Source: Omnitrophica WOR_2 bacterium RIFCSPLOWO2_12_FULL_46_30 (GTDB taxonomy: Bacteria > Omnitrophota > Gorgyraeia > Gygaellales > UBA12090). From it: a stretch of DNA of 6,251 nt. A model generated the notes under the pieces. It saw only the letters and a list, made by a program, of their open reading frames with translations. It was not told where the DNA came from and searched no databases. Positions 5,703 through 6,251 of the stretch are shown here, in pieces. Each line of letters begins with the position of its first letter. Position 1 is the first letter of the stretch. The stretch covers positions 1-6,251 of the forward strand of contig MHHA01000059.1 in NCBI GenBank assembly GCA_001805845.1, read 5' to 3'. A program made the position numbers and the translations under genes.

Positions 5703-6251
5703 TTACGCGCTGCGCCCGATGCCGATATAGCGAAAGCCTAATTTTTTTAATTCCTGCGGCTCATAGATATTCCTTGCGTCAACAATTATCGGTTGAGCCA
5801 TCATTCTCTTTAAGCGCGGGAAATCTATCTCCTTGAACTCATTCCACTCGGTAGTAATCACCAGGCAATCGCTGCCTCTTGCAGTTTCATAAACATCTTT
5901 GCAGAACTTAACGCCGGTAAGAATCCGGGATGCCTTATCCATGCTCTGGGGATCAAAGGCCTTTACCTTTGCGCCCTCCTTCTGCAGCTGCAGGATTATC
6001 TCTAAGGCCGGCGCATTACGCAAATCATCGGTATCGGGCTTAAAGGACAAACCTAATATGGCTATATGTTTATCTTTAAGCAGCCAGACGGCCTCTTTAA
6101 TCTTCTTGACTAAATGCCTTTTTTGTTCTTCGTTAACCTCTCTTACCGCCTTCAAAAGCTCAAAATCATACCCGTTTTTCCTGGCTATGGTAATAAAGGC
6201 GTCCAGGTCCTTAGGAAAACAGGAACCTCCGTATCCTGCCCCGGCATCTAA
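5703..6251 (-). CDS. ugd: UDP-glucose 6-dehydrogenase, 3' part (gene runs off the window end)
   Basis: This is the C-terminal 182 residues of a nucleotide-sugar dehydrogenase, which oxidises UDP-glucose to UDP-glucuronate with two NAD+ in the cytoplasm. The frame is open to the window edge, so the start lies outside; a TTG at 6155 is internal, because conserved sequence continues upstream of it. The visible part begins LDAGAGYGGSCFPKD, the active-site motif with the catalytic Cys at 6221-6219 and the Asp four residues later. The C-terminal UDP-binding domain follows, with GLSFKPDTDDLRNAPAL, KAFDP and TTEWNEF. GGSCFPKD and FKPDTDD fit UDP-glucose dehydrogenases better than the WbpA/WecC type seen at the other end of the window. 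It has no intein at the site where the wbpA-like gene carries one. The stop is TAA, and the next gene starts after 33 bases. Function is firm at family level; UDP-glucose as substrate is inferred from the motifs. Confidence 0.93.
   Translation of the reverse strand, partial: LDAGAGYGGSCFPKDLDAFITIARKNGYDFELLKAVREVNEEQKRHLVKKIKEAVWLLKDKHIAILGLSFKPDTDDLRNAPALEIILQLQKEGAKVKAFDPQSMDKASRILTGVKFCKDVYETARGSDCLVITTEWNEFKEIDFPRLKRMMAQPIIVDARNIYEPQELKKLGFRYIGIGRSA

Noticed and set aside
5703..6155. A separate 150-residue protein starting at TTG 6155
   Set aside because: The same frame continues upstream with the dehydrogenase active-site motif, so this is an internal codon of ugd.

Overview
The window is a block of six genes, all on the minus strand and tightly packed, for making activated sugars for a surface polysaccharide (O-antigen, capsule or a similar glycan). 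In transcription order, from high to low coordinates, they are: the 3' part of a UDP-glucose 6-dehydrogenase gene (ugd; 6251 to 5703), a short RmlC-like epimerase (5669-5223), rmlA (5226-4471), rmlB (4461-3499), rmlD (3526-2654), and a UDP-N-acetylglucosamine 6-dehydrogenase of the WbpA type (2657 to beyond position 1). Three of the four closest junctions overlap (ATGA, 28 bases, ATGA) and the fourth gap is 9 bases, so this is almost certainly one operon. No promoter or terminator is visible. Both ends of the window lie inside genes, and no stretch over 300 bases lacks a gene.

The main discovery is in the last gene. Its reading frame is open from 2657 to the window edge (885 codons, no stop), but the dehydrogenase is split by a 479-residue intein (1841-405) with a LAGLIDADG homing endonuclease. 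The intein lies in the active-site motif GGH|C. Its first residue is Cys, it ends in His-Asn, and the +1 residue is the catalytic cysteine of the dehydrogenase. Splicing would restore the family motif GVGGHCIPKDP exactly, so the enzyme should have no catalytic site until the intein leaves. The splicing motifs and both acidic endonuclease residues look intact. The other dehydrogenase in the window (ugd) has no intein at the equivalent position.

Together, RmlA, RmlC-like, RmlB and RmlD would turn glucose-1-phosphate and dTTP into dTDP-L-rhamnose, Ugd would supply UDP-glucuronate, and WbpA would supply UDP-N-acetylglucosaminuronate, the entry point to N-acetylated uronic acid sugars. Further genes for those sugars and glycosyltransferases are expected beyond position 1.

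The organism cannot be fixed from this window. It is a prokaryote with moderate GC content, lysine-rich proteins, few strong Shine-Dalgarno sites and short RmlA/RmlC variants. An uncultured bacterial lineage (for example Omnitrophota-like) is a guess from general character only; an archaeon is not excluded.
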